Shown: positions 43,424 to 50,647 of the stretch, one piece after another
How positions within the stretch are numbered: the first letter of the stretch is position 1
How the letters are laid out: each line of letters opens with the position of its first letter
Assembly (NCBI GenBank): GCA_964644845.1
Contig: CAZXXS010000048.1
Location: 25,752 to 89,751 of the forward strand
Source of the DNA: Geothermovivens sp964644845
GTDB lineage: Bacteria; Zhuqueibacterota; Zhuqueibacteria; Oleimicrobiales; Geothermoviventaceae
Length of the DNA: 64,000 nt
Reading direction: 5' to 3'
Position numbers and translations under genes: made by a program
Notes under the pieces: generated by a model
The model's database searches: none
What the model was told of the DNA's origin: nothing
What the model saw: the letters and a program-made list of their open reading frames with translations, nothing else

Positions 43424-44938
43424 TCACGTACGGTTGCTCTGTCTGCGCACCGGTACGCGAAACTTCTTGATGCGGTAACGCAAACGACTGCGACTGATGC
43501 CAAGCCGACGGGCTGCCGCACTCTGGTTCCAGCCCGTGTCCTCCAGCGCCCGCAGAATCGCCCTTCGTTCAACCTGCCACAGGGGCGGCAGGTCGGTTTC
43601 GGAATCGTTGTCCGTCGCACCTTCGTGGCGCAGTTCCGGCGGCAGGTGTTCCGGCTCAATCCAGTTTGGCCGAAACAGAACCATGGCCCGCTCGATCACA
43701 TTTTCGAGCTCGCGAACGTTGCCGGGCCATGGGTAGTGCTGCAGAACCTCGAGCGCTTCCGTGCTTACACCCAGCGTAGCGATGCCAAGCTGACGAGCGA
43801 AACGTTGCACGAAGAATTCAGCGAGCAAAGGGATGTCCTCACGACGTTCCCGCAGCGGCGGGACGGTGATCGGAACGACGTTGAGCCTGTAGTACAGGTC
43901 TTCACGGAAGCGCCCTGCCTCGACTTCTCTGCGCAGGTCGCGATTGGTTGCCGCCAGGATTCGTACGTCGGCGTGTAGCGTTTGCGTGCCCCCCACACGC
44001 TCGAATTCTTTGAACTGCAAGAGTCGCAGCAGTTTCGCCTGGATGGCGGGGCTCAGTTCTCCGATTTCGTCCAGAAAAATGGTCCCACCGTGGGCCAGTT
44101 CAAAACGCCCCAGCCGGCGGCTGCTTGCGCCCGTGAACGCCCCTTTTTCGTGTCCGAACAGCTCGCTCTCCAGCAAAGACTCTGGCAGCGCCGCGCAGTG
44201 CACGGCAATGAACGGCGCGTCTCGACGCGGACTCAACTCGTGAATTCTCTTGGCCACGAGCTCCTTCCCCGTACCACTTTCACCCAGGATGAGCACCGTG
44301 GTCACCGCCGGTGCAACCCGTTCGATCACTTCCAGCACCGCACGGATTGCCGGGCTGTCGCCGACGATCACTGTTTCGCCACCTTTCAAGACCCGCCGGT
44401 AAGCCTGATTCTCGAGTTGTAAACGGTCGTACAGCCGCGCGTTCTCAATGGCCACCGCCGCAAGACTGGCGTACGCTTCCACCACCGACACGATGAACTC
44501 GTCGCGCAAAAACTCGCTGTCCGGATTCACAAGCTCCAAAGCACCGATCACCCTGCCCTTGATCCGCATCGGCACGCAAATCACTGCCTGTGTCCGAAAC
44601 TTGGTACGTTCGTCCACGCGCGAGTAGAACCGCGGGTCCCGACTGACGTCTGGAATTACGAGCGCCTCCTCGTGGGCGATGACCCAGCCAACAATCCCTT
44701 TCCCGTACGGCAACCGCACGTCCCGGAGCAGCTCGCTCTTCTCGCCTGTGGCCGCGCGGAAAACCAGTTCTTGCCTTTCCGGCTCTAGCAGCACAACCGA
44801 GCTGCCTTCGGCGCGGAAAACCCGGTTGGCCGACACCATCACAGCGTGCAGCACGTCGTCCAACGAGCGGCGGGCGTTGATGGAAGCACTGGCTTCCACT
44901 AAGCCAAGAAGCATCGAAGATGTCTGCGCTGCTTCCAA
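43424..44938 (-). CDS. Sigma-54-dependent activator with N-terminal GAF domain (NifA/FhlA-like)
   Basis: A 504-aa activator. The GAF domain (about residues 15-170) includes LVLLEPERQELVFRAATGEKSE and LPYGKGIVGWVI, and senses an unknown ligand. The AAA+ domain (about 195-430) has Walker A GESGTGKE, the GAFTGA loop in GHEKGAFTGASSRR and GGTIFLDEIGE. The Fis-type DNA-binding helix-turn-helix is WNQSAAARRLGISRSRLRYRIKKF. The start is a TTG with GGAG six nt upstream, four bases after the previous stop; ATG 44914 is the alternative. It is the last gene of the rnhB-yraN operon and lies directly upstream of a sigma-54 promoter, making the secreted subtilase its obvious candidate target. Confidence 0.92.
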   Translation of the reverse strand: MEAAQTSSMLLGLVEASASINARRSLDDVLHAVMVSANRVFRAEGSSVVLLEPERQELVFRAATGEKSELLRDVRLPYGKGIVGWVIAHEEALVIPDVSRDPRFYSRVDERTKFRTQAVICVPMRIKGRVIGALELVNPDSEFLRDEFIVSVVEAYASLAAVAIENARLYDRLQLENQAYRRVLKGGETVIVGDSPAIRAVLEVIERVAPAVTTVLILGESGTGKELVAKRIHELSPRRDAPFIAVHCAALPESLLESELFGHEKGAFTGASSRRLGRFELAHGGTIFLDEIGELSPAIQAKLLRLLQFKEFERVGGTQTLHADVRILAATNRDLRREVEAGRFREDLYYRLNVVPITVPPLRERREDIPLLAEFFVQRFARQLGIATLGVSTEALEVLQHYPWPGNVRELENVIERAMVLFRPNWIEPEHLPPELRHEGATDNDSETDLPPLWQVERRAILRALEDTGWNQSAAARRLGISRSRLRYRIKKFRVPVRRQSNRT

Positions 44939-44941
44939 GGT

Positions 44942-45280
44942 CTACTCCAGTGGGCTCAGCTGCATTCGTCGCGCCAGGTAGGCGACGACAAACAAGGTTG
45001 TGAGCGCAACCACCAGTGCCACAAGCAGAATGACCACAACCAGCGTCACCCAGTCCAGTTTGCTGTCTCTGCGACGACCGGTCAGCAGAGGGTCAAGCAG
45101 CGTGTCGTAGAGCAACTTTCCGGTGAACAGGACAAGCAGTAAAATACCGACGGCGATCCGTGTAAAACTCACGCGTTCCGAGAGCGCGTTCTGCAGCGGC
45201 CACAAAAGCCAAATCACCACTGCCCAGCGCACAATTTCCAGAGGGAAACTCCACCACCGTCTTCTCGGGGACTGGCTCAC
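44942..45280 (-). CDS. Small integral membrane protein of unknown function
   Basis: A 112-aa protein with three likely transmembrane helices: VRWAVVIWLLWPLQNAL, IAVGILLLVLFTGKLLYDTLL and VTLVVVILLVALVVALTTLFVVAYL. A basic N-terminus (PRRRWW) and a basic loop (TGRRRDSK) fit cytoplasmic positions. No family was recognised. It overlaps yraN by 4 nt and ends 4 nt before the sigma-54 activator start, so it is certainly co-translated with both, and its product could report membrane state to that activator, but this is only position-based inference. Confidence 0.75.
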   Translation of the reverse strand: MSQSPRRRWWSFPLEIVRWAVVIWLLWPLQNALSERVSFTRIAVGILLLVLFTGKLLYDTLLDPLLTGRRRDSKLDWVTLVVVILLVALVVALTTLFVVAYLARRMQLSPLE

Positions 45281-45660
45281 GCGCTCGTCTCCAAATCCTC
45301 TGGCCGAAAAGCATCAACGATGTGCGCGATTCTGGTCGTAGCACCTTCGAACCGCACCGTCACCACGTCGAACCGGCACGGCTGATCTTCACAGCCGTTC
45401 TCGTACAGGAACCGCTCGGCAGCGCGAAGAAGCCGTTTTTGCTTTCCGGGCGTTACCCAACCCTCCGGTTCTCCAAAAGACCCACTCCTGGCTGTTTTTA
45501 CCTCAACGAAGATCAACAGCCCGTCCCGTTCAACCACAAGATCGATTTCGTCGTGTCCGACGTGCACACGCCGCTTAAGAACACGGTACCCTCGCCGTCG
45601 GAGAAACTCTGCCGCGAGGTCCTCCCCACGCCTGCCCAAGTCCTGAGCCCGACGACTCAC
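45277..45660 (-). CDS. yraN: YraN/UPF0102 family endonuclease-like protein
   Basis: A 127-aa protein of normal family length. The restriction-endonuclease-like fold is shown by GRRGEDLAAEFLRRRGYRVLKRR, then HDEIDLVVERDGLLIFVEVKTARSG, which holds the acidic D and the ExK of a PD-(D/E)xK site, and ending FDVVTVRFEG. Function in DNA metabolism is presumed but unproven in the family. It overlaps rnhB by 4 nt upstream and the membrane protein gene by 4 nt downstream; rnhB-yraN adjacency is common in bacteria and supports both calls. Confidence 0.93.
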   Translation of the reverse strand: MSRRAQDLGRRGEDLAAEFLRRRGYRVLKRRVHVGHDEIDLVVERDGLLIFVEVKTARSGSFGEPEGWVTPGKQKRLLRAAERFLYENGCEDQPCRFDVVTVRFEGATTRIAHIVDAFRPEDLETSA

Positions 45661-46319
45661 AACCGCGCTCCACTGCCTCTGAGAGATCGTACCCTGAAGG
45701 ACCGCCGGTGAACAGGGCTCAGGCCGAGTCGATGGATTGCCCGAACGTGATCCTCGGTTGGGTAGCCTTTGTGTTGAGCAAAACCGTAGCCGGGGTACAG
45801 GTCGTCCAGCTCACGCATGATCTCGTCGCGCACCACCTTGGCCACAATCGAAGCAGCAGCTACCGAGTAGCAACGCTGGTCCCCCTTTACGATGGCGGTG
45901 TGCGGCACCGGCAACTGCGACACAGGAAGACCATCCACAAAGACGTGTACGGGCACGAACCGCAGTTTGTCCAGAGCGCGCCGCATGGCCAGGTGACTGG
46001 CGCGCAGGATGTTCAGGCGATCAATTTCATCCGGGTTTGCCATGCCAACCGCCCAGTCCAGCGCACGTTCCGTGATTTGCTGGAAAAGCTCGGCCCGCTT
46101 TTCAGGTGTGAGCTGCTTGGAGTCGTTCACGTCCCTCACCAGGCGCTCAGGTTCAAACACCACCGCAGCCGCGACCACTGGCCCCGCCAGAGGGCCCCTC
46201 CCCGCCTCGTCCACACCAGCGACCACCAGGTCGCGCGCCCAGAAGGGCCTCTCGTAAGCAGTCATTCTCGCCAAACGCAGGGCTTCCCCCAGCTGAAACT
46301 GTTCCTCGAGGACATTCAC
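45657..46319 (-). CDS. rnhB: Ribonuclease HII
   Basis: A 220-aa enzyme that removes ribonucleotides and RNA primers from RNA-DNA hybrids. The active site begins VAGVDEAGRGPLAGPV (D37, E38). NDSKQLTPEKR, the later aspartate in VHVFVDG, AIVKGDQRCYSVAAASIVAKVVRDEIM and GYPTEDH are all family hallmarks. The GTG start at 46319 has GGAG ten nt upstream; the short N-terminal extension before DLVVAGVDEAG is a little longer than usual, so ATG codons slightly inside (residue 19) are possible. It is the first gene of the operon ending in the GAF-type activator. Confidence 0.95.
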   Translation of the reverse strand: MNVLEEQFQLGEALRLARMTAYERPFWARDLVVAGVDEAGRGPLAGPVVAAAVVFEPERLVRDVNDSKQLTPEKRAELFQQITERALDWAVGMANPDEIDRLNILRASHLAMRRALDKLRFVPVHVFVDGLPVSQLPVPHTAIVKGDQRCYSVAAASIVAKVVRDEIMRELDDLYPGYGFAQHKGYPTEDHVRAIHRLGLSPVHRRSFRVRSLRGSGARL

Positions 46320-46365
46320 CGCAGAAAGTCTCCGCTTGGTGATTTACATCACAAGACCAAGGGTG

Positions 46366-46385
46366 AAAAACGCTCTTCGAGCGTT
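46366..46385 (-). terminator. Terminator-like hairpin on the minus strand upstream of rnhB
   Basis: AACGCTC and GAGCGTT (46385-46379 with 46375-46369) form a 7-bp stem with a 3-nt loop, followed on the minus strand by TTTTT (46370-46366). It lies 470 nt after comEC and only 47 nt before the rnhB start, so it may end the comEC transcript or act as an attenuator in the rnhB leader. Confidence 0.6.
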
Positions 46386-46426
46386 GCCCGCCCGTGAAAT
46401 CAGACCCTTTGCACAAGCGCGTTGCA

Positions 46427-46455
46427 CGTTTAGCCGCCCCAACTTACCGGTTCAA
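46427..46455 (-). promoter_or_regulatory. Candidate sigma-70-type promoter upstream of rnhB
   Basis: On the minus strand TTGAAC (46455-46450) and TAAACG (46432-46427) are separated by 17 bp. If used, the transcript would start near 46420 and run through the terminator-like hairpin before rnhB. Confidence 0.35.
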
Positions 46456-46855
46456 GTTAAGACAAATCACCGAAACCCGCAAGGGTGATCCCACCGGTTC
46501 AAGCTCAGGGAAGCCCCTCTTCCCTTTTCAGAACGAGGATCTCTGGTGCGCGGGCGAAACCGGTTGCACGTGTTTCAGCCGTGTGTAACCGGCCCGGCTC
46601 CAGTAGCCACCATCGGCGCAGGTGTTTCAGTTTGAGGCAAGTTGGCCGGGCGGTTCCTTCCTGTCGCCGACTTGCGCTTCCCTCGCTTCGTTACGCTGCG
46701 ATCCGTGGAAGCGGCGCTCCCTTCTTCAGCCACCACGTACGCGAGCACAGTCTTGAGTCAAGCGTCGGCATCCGGGCTGCTGGGTCATCGGCAGAAGGGT
46801 TGCCCAGAAGCAGGTTGATTTCCCCGGCTTTTGCTGACAACTCCACGGGGAACCC
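46456..46855. other. Gene-free region downstream of comEC
   Basis: 400 bp without a supported gene. It contains an 11-nt direct repeat, ACCGGTTCAAG, at 46447 and 46492, flanking an ATCACC/GGTGAT hairpin (about 46466-46489). It also has a CTGC-TGGG/CCCA-GCAG hairpin near 46777-46814. No RNA family was recognised. Confidence 0.4.
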
Positions 46856-49345
46856 CTAACGCCACTTCTTCACCCGGACTTGCCCACGCCGGACGTCCAC
46901 GATCACCGCTCCCTCAACGCCGGTCTGGTGAATTGCGGCGCCTACCTCCCGCAGCCGCTGGAGAACGCGCTTCGCCGGGAACCCAAAGCGGTTGAACCGG
47001 CTGACGGAGATCACAGCCACACCCGGTTTGGACAGCGCCAGAAAGGCTTGACCGGTTGAGGTGGCACTGCCGTGGTGCGCTACCTTCAGGACGGTGGTGC
47101 GCAAAAGCGGCCCGTAAACGGAGAGGCGACTTTCTTCAAGTTGTTCAGCGTCACCGGTAAAAAGAAATGTCGTGGAATCCAGGCGGACCAGCAAAATCAG
47201 AGAAGCGTCGTTCTGGCGGTGCGGGCCACAAGCTGCCGCCAAGGCAGAGTCCGGGCAGAGAACAACGGCCGCGCACCGGCCAAGCGCGGCCACCGAATCC
47301 CCTGCTCGCAGGGTTCGCAGTTGCACGCCAAGGCTGTCCGCTACGCGTTTGCCCTCTACCCACCCGGGAGCGTCGGAGGGCACACCGTTCCAGTACACGC
47401 AGCCAACCTTCGTGCGTCGCAGAATCGTCGGGAGCCCTCCCACGTGGTCCTGGTGCCCGTGAGAAATCAGCACACCGTCCAGGTGCCGAATCCGTTCCCG
47501 CTCTAGGTAGGGCAGGATCACCCGTGCCGCCGCGTCGTAGTGCTCCGTACGCTCGCCGGTGTCAACCAGCAGTGTTTTCCCGCTCCGGGTACGCAAAAGG
47601 GCGGCGTCGCCGAGTCCGACGTCGAAGAAAACCACTTCCAGATCCGGCGGAGGGAAGAGCACCGGCTCCCAAACGAACCAGTTGAGCACCGCCAAGATTG
47701 CCACAGCCGCTGCCACACGGGCCCAGCGTTCGCGAAAAGCTACGCTCACCAGAAGAGCGAACCAGACCAGGACCGTCACCCCCACAGGCAGATGGCCTGT
47801 GTGGATGGCGCCCAGTCCCAGCTCCTCTGCGGCCTGAGCCAGGTGTTCCACGAGCCAGAGCCCCACCCAGCACGCCGTGGCCAGGGGCTGGACCACGGGG
47901 GGCAGCAAAGCAGCAGCAAGGACAAAAGCAATTCCCAGTGCCACAACCACGCCGACGAGTGGAACAACAATCAAATTGGCCGGAAGTGAAAAAACAGGAA
48001 AGCGCTCAAAGTAGGCAAGGGTCAAAGGCAGAGTGCCGAGCAGAGCCGCCAGCGACACTGCACTAAGATCGCGCACCTGGCGCCACAGTCCCCTGGCAGG
48101 GACGACCCTGCTGAGGAGCTCGTGGAATCTGGGGTACAGCAGAGCAATCGAAGCGACAGCGGCAAAAGACAGAAGGAAACCCACCTGTCCAACTTGCTGC
48201 GGCTGCCAGATCAGCACGACAAGAGCGGCCAATCCAAGGCCATTGAACAGGTCGTAGCGGCGCTGAAAACATTCGGCCAACAAGAAAACCGCGGCCATGA
48301 TGCTGGCACGCACAACCGGCGGTTTCGCTCCCGTAAGCACAACGTAGAACGCCAGCCCGAGCAACACCAAAGGCCAGCGCCAGCGCCAGTTTACCCGGAA
48401 AACGGCAGCGAGCCCCGTGAGAACCAGGAGAACGTAGCCCACGTGCAGTCCGGAAACGGCCAGCACGTGAATCACTCCCAACTCAGCAAAGGCGCGGCGA
48501 AGCTCCGGATCCAGCAGCTCTTTCCTGCCAAGTAAGAATCCCTGCAAGAGTCCCGCTTCGCGCGCGGGTAAGTACGCGAAAATCGTGCGGAGCACAAAGC
48601 GTTGCACAGGCGCCACCAGCCTGCTCTTCACAGACCACGCGGTTCCGCGTGCAAAGCGACGGAGGTACCGTTCGCTGCTGACGTACAGGGTAGCAACGAT
48701 TCCCCGGGAAAGCAGGTAGGCTCTGTAATCGAAATCCCCCGGGTTGCGTGGTCCACGTGGTTGGCGAAGACGCCCCCAGACGAGAACCCGATCACCACAG
48801 TGGAGCGGTTTCCTCACCCAACGGGGCAAACGCACAAGCACTTGCGCGCTACTTGCGACCAGCTGGCTGCCCGGAGCGCTGAACCCGCGAACCCGGGCGA
48901 CAACGTCCCGACTCCCGTCGGCCCTGATGCGCGGCTCCTCGAGCAACTCACCGCAACACCACGCAGGCAATCCCCGTTTCGCCGCCCCGTGCACAGGATC
49001 CCGCAGAAGGACGTCCCGACGGCTCTCCGTCCAAAAGGCCGCGGACAAAGCAAGCAACAGCAGCAAAGCAAGTTCGGAATGCGGCCGCGCCCAGACCAGA
49101 AGAGTGGTCACAGCCAGAAGAATCCCCCCGGCTAACCAGAACCCGGTTGGCAGCGACAGCCACCTGACAGTCAAGACCCCGAGGGCTACCGCCAGAGCAC
49201 CAAGCAAAGTCGGTCTGCGACCGAGTGTCCCGGCTAACACGGCGTCGCCCTCGAACAGGAACTGCACACCGGCTCCCGCAGCTCCGTCAGCAGTTCCGGA
49301 AGGATTTTTCCGGCGCACTGTCCGGATGCGACCACGCTGGTCCAC
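46856..49345 (-). CDS. comEC: ComEC/Rec2 DNA-uptake channel
   Basis: An 829-aa inner-membrane protein that transports single-stranded DNA into the cytoplasm during transformation. It has several N-terminal helices, a DUF4131-like periplasmic segment (about residues 110-240, HCGDRVLVWGRLRQP, GDFDYRAYLLSRGI), and the polytopic competence domain (AFAELGVIHVLAVSGLHVGYVLL, TGAKPPVVRASIMAAVFLLAE). The C-terminal metallo-beta-lactamase-like domain is VVFFDVGLGDAALLRTRSGKTLLVDTGE with ISHGHQDHVGGLP and LLFTGDAE. All three domains of full-length ComEC are present and no frameshift is seen. The GTG start has GGAG six nt upstream. It implies natural competence, though no other com genes lie here. Confidence 0.93.
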   Translation of the reverse strand: MDQRGRIRTVRRKNPSGTADGAAGAGVQFLFEGDAVLAGTLGRRPTLLGALAVALGVLTVRWLSLPTGFWLAGGILLAVTTLLVWARPHSELALLLLLALSAAFWTESRRDVLLRDPVHGAAKRGLPAWCCGELLEEPRIRADGSRDVVARVRGFSAPGSQLVASSAQVLVRLPRWVRKPLHCGDRVLVWGRLRQPRGPRNPGDFDYRAYLLSRGIVATLYVSSERYLRRFARGTAWSVKSRLVAPVQRFVLRTIFAYLPAREAGLLQGFLLGRKELLDPELRRAFAELGVIHVLAVSGLHVGYVLLVLTGLAAVFRVNWRWRWPLVLLGLAFYVVLTGAKPPVVRASIMAAVFLLAECFQRRYDLFNGLGLAALVVLIWQPQQVGQVGFLLSFAAVASIALLYPRFHELLSRVVPARGLWRQVRDLSAVSLAALLGTLPLTLAYFERFPVFSLPANLIVVPLVGVVVALGIAFVLAAALLPPVVQPLATACWVGLWLVEHLAQAAEELGLGAIHTGHLPVGVTVLVWFALLVSVAFRERWARVAAAVAILAVLNWFVWEPVLFPPPDLEVVFFDVGLGDAALLRTRSGKTLLVDTGERTEHYDAAARVILPYLERERIRHLDGVLISHGHQDHVGGLPTILRRTKVGCVYWNGVPSDAPGWVEGKRVADSLGVQLRTLRAGDSVAALGRCAAVVLCPDSALAAACGPHRQNDASLILLVRLDSTTFLFTGDAEQLEESRLSVYGPLLRTTVLKVAHHGSATSTGQAFLALSKPGVAVISVSRFNRFGFPAKRVLQRLREVGAAIHQTGVEGAVIVDVRRGQVRVKKWR

Positions 49346-49516
49346 CGCGAGCTCCGCTTGGGCGCGCAGACCTCAAACGTTCGCCGCAAATGTACAACGC
49401 CGAACCTTCGATTTTTCAGCTTGTTAAGACACATCAAAACGCCCCCGCGTCCAGGGCACAACTCTTGTCAGGTGGAACCAGGAACCTGCCGTGAAGACAA
49501 CTGACGTGAGTGCGCC

Positions 49517-49789
49517 ATGCTACGACGCCCCGATTGGATGCGAGAAAAGCTCTGGCCAGAAGAAGTCCTCGAGGTCTTGCGCGAGATCGCCTCTCTCTGT
49601 CCCCGCTTACCCGGTGAACCCGAGATCACCGAAGACGACTTCGACGTCCGACCGGCCGGTGATTCCTCGGGCTGGTATTTCAGTTGCACAGCCTGCAAAA
49701 AACTCCGTTGTGTGGGCTTCGTCCCCCGAAGGAAAAAACAGGAGCAAAACGGCAGGAACAGCGTCAGCGAGACTCCCCAATTTCTGTGA
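49517..49789 (+). CDS. Small hypothetical protein with a CxxC pair
   Basis: A possible 90-aa gene on the opposite strand to its neighbours. The first ~70 codons have the high GC in third positions typical of real genes here, and the protein looks folded: MREKLWPEEVLEVLREIASL helix, an acidic ITEDDFDVRP stretch, then SSGWYFSCTACKKLRCVGF with a CTAC pair and another cysteine that could bind zinc. The last ~20 residues are Lys/Gln/Ser-rich. No family is recognised and the ribosome site is weak. It lies between comEC and coaE. It could be a chance frame. Confidence 0.45.
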   Translation: MLRRPDWMREKLWPEEVLEVLREIASLCPRLPGEPEITEDDFDVRPAGDSSGWYFSCTACKKLRCVGFVPRRKKQEQNGRNSVSETPQFL

Positions 49790-49996
49790 ACCGCAGTTTT
49801 CCCCTCCAGGGTGTTTCGCTCGGTTCCTCCCCGAAAATGTCTCCCGAGCAGTCGACCGTACGTACTTAAGCCGCGACCTGACCTTCTGAAAATCGCTCGC
49901 CTGAACCAGGCGTCGATTTCTTAGCCCCTGCCCGCAGCTTGGATCAGCACTTCTTCCTACCTTTCACAGTCGGGTCACAACCTGCGGTGCGCCCCT

Positions 49997-50647
49997 TCAC
50001 TCAGTCCCTGTCCACCGGTGCACCGTCCTTCCGCGTCGCTCCGCCAACCAGTTCAAGAAGCGTTCCACCTCACGCACAAGGTCCCTGAGCGAGCCTTTGT
50101 TCCAGATCACGTAGTCTGCGCGGCGGATTTTCTCCTCGAGCGGGATCTGCGAATGGTAGCGATCCCAGACTTCCGCTTCGCTGAACCCGTTGCGCTTAGC
50201 CACCCTCTGTACCGCCGTGGGCATGTCCGCCGCCACGGTCGCAACAACATCAAACAACCCTTCCATCCCGGCCTCGTAGATCACTGCAGCTTCGACAAAG
50301 ACCGCGAAGGGATTCTCTTTCATCAAGCGGTCCATTTCTTCCCGGATGGCAGCAATCATTTCTGGGTGAACGATGGCGTTCAGGTCGCGAAGTGCCTTCT
50401 CGTCCCGGAACACCAGGCGCGCCAACTCCCTTCGCCTGAGATTTCCATGTTTGTCGAAAATTCCAGCCCCGAAACGCTGGTGCAAAGCACGTTTAATCTC
50501 TTCGGAAGTTTCCGTCAAGTGTCTGGCCACGTGATCCGCGTCAATCACAGGGTAACCACGCTCGCGGAGAAACCGGCAAACTTCCGACTTTCCGGTGCCG
50601 ATGGCCCCGGTGATGCCCACTCTCAGCGTTCGCAGAGGCTCTGTCAT
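49997..50647 (-). CDS. coaE: Dephospho-CoA kinase
   Basis: A 216-aa enzyme for the last step of coenzyme A synthesis, phosphorylating the 3'-hydroxyl of dephospho-CoA. The P-loop is RVGITGAIGTGKSEVC, followed by YPVIDADHVAR, LRDLNAIVHPEM and FVEAAVIYEAGM, all characteristic. The length is normal for the family. The ATG overlaps the stop of the upstream giant subtilase gene by 4 nt (ATGA), so translation is coupled to it, an unusual partner for a cofactor enzyme. The 207-bp region after its stop shows no clear terminator. Confidence 0.95.
   Translation of the reverse strand: MTEPLRTLRVGITGAIGTGKSEVCRFLRERGYPVIDADHVARHLTETSEEIKRALHQRFGAGIFDKHGNLRRRELARLVFRDEKALRDLNAIVHPEMIAAIREEMDRLMKENPFAVFVEAAVIYEAGMEGLFDVVATVAADMPTAVQRVAKRNGFSEAEVWDRYHSQIPLEEKIRRADYVIWNKGSLRDLVREVERFLNWLAERRGRTVHRWTGTE

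Noticed and set aside
46621..46680. Possible signal-recognition-particle or RNase P RNA in the gap after comEC
   Set aside because: Only a short AGGAAGGAA-like match; conserved cores of either RNA are missing.
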